The notes beneath the pieces were generated by a model that saw only the letters and a program-made list of their open reading frames with translations, searched no databases and was not told the origin of the DNA. Below, one piece after another: positions 23,989 to 25,604 of a stretch of DNA of 25,604 nt. The translations under genes and the position numbers were made by a program. How positions within the stretch are numbered: position 1 is the first letter of the stretch; every line of letters begins with the position of its first letter. Source of the stretch: JACKOD01 sp041591635 (GTDB taxonomy: Bacteria; Pseudomonadota; Gammaproteobacteria; Pseudomonadales; Oleiphilaceae); contig JBFHRO010000018.1 of the NCBI GenBank assembly GCA_041591635.1, positions 1 to 25,604 of the forward strand, given 5' to 3'.

Positions 23989-24107
23989 AACTAAAACTCT
24001 CATTAAGCAAATGTTGTCAAACAAATCAGATTATAGCGCCTTTACGCGCCTGCACAGGCCAAGATACCGACCTGTCTTGCCGCAGGTACTGGCTGGGCTT
24101 CCTGCCC

Positions 24108-25082
24108 CTAGAAAAACTCCAGTTCGCCACTTTCCACAAAACTTTCGACCGTCTGGTTACTTGCGTTGAACTTGTCGGGCGACCAGCTGAGGTTAAAAAT
24201 CAGCCGCTGATAGAAGGTCAGATCCGGCATGACCCCTTCGTTATCCCGCAAGGTGTACTTGAAACACAGCTGCGGCTCGGTAGATCCGAACGAAATGTAC
24301 TTGTGCTGATGATCCACAATAATCGGTACCTGGGTGCGATAGGCTTCGGTAACCGACTCCTGGGTCGAAAAATACCGCGCCTTGATGCTGCCCCAAATCA
24401 TGTTGGTCAATTCGTTGAGCACCGCATTGGTGTTCTTGAAACCTGCATCAATCGCCGACAACCCGGTATGTGCCATTTTGATGGCGTTGGAAATCGACGG
24501 CTCCACCGCCTGCAGCATCATGTAACCCCGGCACCAGGAGCTTTCCAGCGGAATCAGGCTGAACAGGTCGCCGTAAATGATCTGGTCCTTCACCAGATAA
24601 GGGGCATCACACTTCACCGTGGTGCCCTTGATCACACCGCTGAACGCGTTGGTGGAAATTTCCTGAACCCCCTGCGCCAGCTCAACCGGGTAATACATGC
24701 TGAAAACAAAGGAATCGATCAATTTCTGCAACGAACCGGGCTCCTCCAGGCTATAACAACCGGCAATCGCATTCTGGCATTTTTCGTCCAGACCCTCCTT
24801 CGACGCCGAGCCGACCCGACGCAAAAAGATAGGTAACTCCGGCCGGATCAAATTGATCTGTACCGCCATGTCCTTGCCGCTGACGCCGTGCTTGTCGTAA
24901 TTTTCGGCCAGAAGAATTGCACCAAGATCAATATTGGAGTTCAAAATGGCGTTGATATCCTGAGAGGAGTCCTTCAACCCCACCAGGTTATTTGCCGTAC
25001 AGATTTTTTTGAGTTCAGTCAGCACCTTGTCATCAAACTCGTGAACAAGAACCTTACTGACGATTTTGGTGATTTCTTCCAT
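24108..25082 (-). CDS. Degenerate receiver fused to a CheX-type phosphatase domain
   Basis: A 324-residue protein. I start at the ATG ending at 25082, with GGGG five bases ahead. Residues 7-125 look like a receiver fold: KVLVHEF as first strand, GAILLAENYDKHG in place of the strand and loop that carry the phosphoacceptor, PELPIFLRR, and CYSLEEPGSLQKLIDSF where KP is expected. The phosphoacceptor aspartate is apparently replaced by Ala59 or Glu60 and the lysine is lost, so it is a pseudo-receiver. Residues 145-305 form a CheX-like domain with E224 and N227 (NELTNMIWG), the ExxN catalytic pair of CheC/CheX/FliY phosphatases. The tail VESGELEFF ends the protein and recurs in the upstream gene. 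It precedes the CheY-like gene. The fold call is by eye. Confidence 0.8.
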   Translation of the reverse strand: MEEITKIVSKVLVHEFDDKVLTELKKICTANNLVGLKDSSQDINAILNSNIDLGAILLAENYDKHGVSGKDMAVQINLIRPELPIFLRRVGSASKEGLDEKCQNAIAGCYSLEEPGSLQKLIDSFVFSMYYPVELAQGVQEISTNAFSGVIKGTTVKCDAPYLVKDQIIYGDLFSLIPLESSWCRGYMMLQAVEPSISNAIKMAHTGLSAIDAGFKNTNAVLNELTNMIWGSIKARYFSTQESVTEAYRTQVPIIVDHQHKYISFGSTEPQLCFKYTLRDNEGVMPDLTFYQRLIFNLSWSPDKFNASNQTVESFVESGELEFF

Positions 25083-25132
25083 CACAGCCCCACTTAGTCA
25101 GGATAAAACAACGTAAAACAACGACGCTCATC

Positions 25133-25166
25133 TTCAACAGAACTCCAGTTCAAAAGAACTCCAGCT
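25133..25166 (-). repeat. 17-bp tandem duplication over the end of the CheX-type gene
   Basis: TCAACAGAACTCCAGTT (25133-25149) is followed directly by TCAAAAGAACTCCAGCT (25150-25166), 15 of 17 bases identical. The second copy encodes the last residues Glu-Leu-Glu-Phe-Phe and the stop of the gene, and the first lies just beyond the stop. Confidence 0.85.
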
Positions 25167-25604
25167 CTCCGGAATCCACCTCGCTCTCCATACTCGACGC
25201 CCGCTTGACCTCAAAATTCAAATTCTGATTGGCGATCAGATACACACTGGCAAACAGCAGGGGTTGCCCGTGCAACAAGGCCTGTGCATGCGCCTCATAC
25301 TCAAAGCGTTGCCCAATCATGTACTTCAGACACTCATTGCCCAACCGGTTGGGGGTCGACATCCCCAGGGTGGGCACGCTACGCCCCAGTTCACGTTTGA
25401 TCGCACCACAAAAGGTATTTCCCACTTCGCCCAGATAATCATAGAACTTGTCGTCGTCCAGCGCCTTGTTGGCGATTTTCAGACTGTCAACCACGCCCTG
25501 CTCAAGCACTGAGTCCTTGGTAAAATGTAGCAGCACTATCACCCGAAACAACTGCGACGAGATCGTCAGCATAAAAAACTCTTGGTGATCAAGCTCGGCA
25601 TTAC
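25150..25604 (-). CDS. CheX-type phosphatase-like protein, N-terminus outside the window
   Basis: The C-terminal 150 residues of a second CheX-like protein; the frame is open to the right edge and upstream of the ATG at 25572, so that ATG is probably internal. EVGN (visible residues 59-62) within DYLGEVGNTFCGAIKRELGR is the ExxN catalytic motif of CheX phosphatases, and the following SVPTLGMSTP has the conserved proline region. It ends VDSGELEFF, almost the same as the neighbour's VESGELEFF. It lies 67 bases upstream of the pseudo-receiver-CheX gene in the same direction, so the two are likely cotranscribed. Whether it has an N-terminal receiver cannot be seen. Confidence 0.78.
   Translation of the reverse strand, partial: NAELDHQEFFMLTISSQLFRVIVLLHFTKDSVLEQGVVDSLKIANKALDDDKFYDYLGEVGNTFCGAIKRELGRSVPTLGMSTPNRLGNECLKYMIGQRFEYEAHAQALLHGQPLLFASVYLIANQNLNFEVKRASSMESEVDSGELEFF

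Overview
The window looks like an ordinary chromosomal segment of a free-living gammaproteobacterium. Evidence: the cmoA-cmoB tRNA-modification pair, an mpl-ubiX pair like the one known from Pseudomonas, an Escherichia-like beta carbonic anhydrase, OmpW, a DUF1289 protein, and an iron-sulfur repair gene behind a textbook NsrR operator. The pyrophosphate-type phosphofructokinase argues for an environmental (possibly marine or methylotroph-like) lineage rather than an enteric one. Genus cannot be settled from the sequence alone. I see no rRNA, tRNA, CRISPR, insertion sequence or phage gene.

Layout. 1-2539 (+): the 3' part of an EamA/DMT permease, then cmoA and cmoB. 2554-7457 (-): a co-directional run, read from right to left: DUF1289 protein, mpl, ubiX (4-nt overlap with mpl), a DUF815-type AAA ATPase, and two tandem paralogous periplasmic binding proteins with no permease. 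7803-11259 (+): PPi-phosphofructokinase, a small secreted protein, a small membrane protein after a strong hairpin, and a DUF2156 acyltransferase-like protein. 11274-15482 (-): a tight three-gene signalling operon of MglA-like GTPase, histidine kinase and a receiver-PilB/GspE ATPase fusion. 15693-18823 (-): OmpW with a strong terminator, a large lipoprotein of unknown function, and a 54-residue orphan. 19205-22662 (+): ytfE/RIC under an NsrR box, a large GlpV-like family 1 binding protein and a family 3 binding protein. 22728-25604 (-): carbonic anhydrase, a single-domain CheY-like receiver, a pseudo-receiver-CheX protein, and a second CheX-type protein cut by the window edge.

How genes work together. 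CmoA makes carboxy-SAM and CmoB uses it on tRNA wobble uridine. The GTPase, kinase and receiver-ATPase form a plausible chain from signal to a pilus or secretion motor. The two CheX-type proteins and the CheY-like receiver form a plausible phosphorylation and dephosphorylation module; both CheX proteins keep the ExxN catalytic pair and end in the same SGELEFF tail. Four solute-binding proteins lie here without any permease gene.

The best candidates for something undescribed are the GTPase-kinase-REC/PilB operon and the CheX/pseudo-receiver/CheY cluster with its shared tail.
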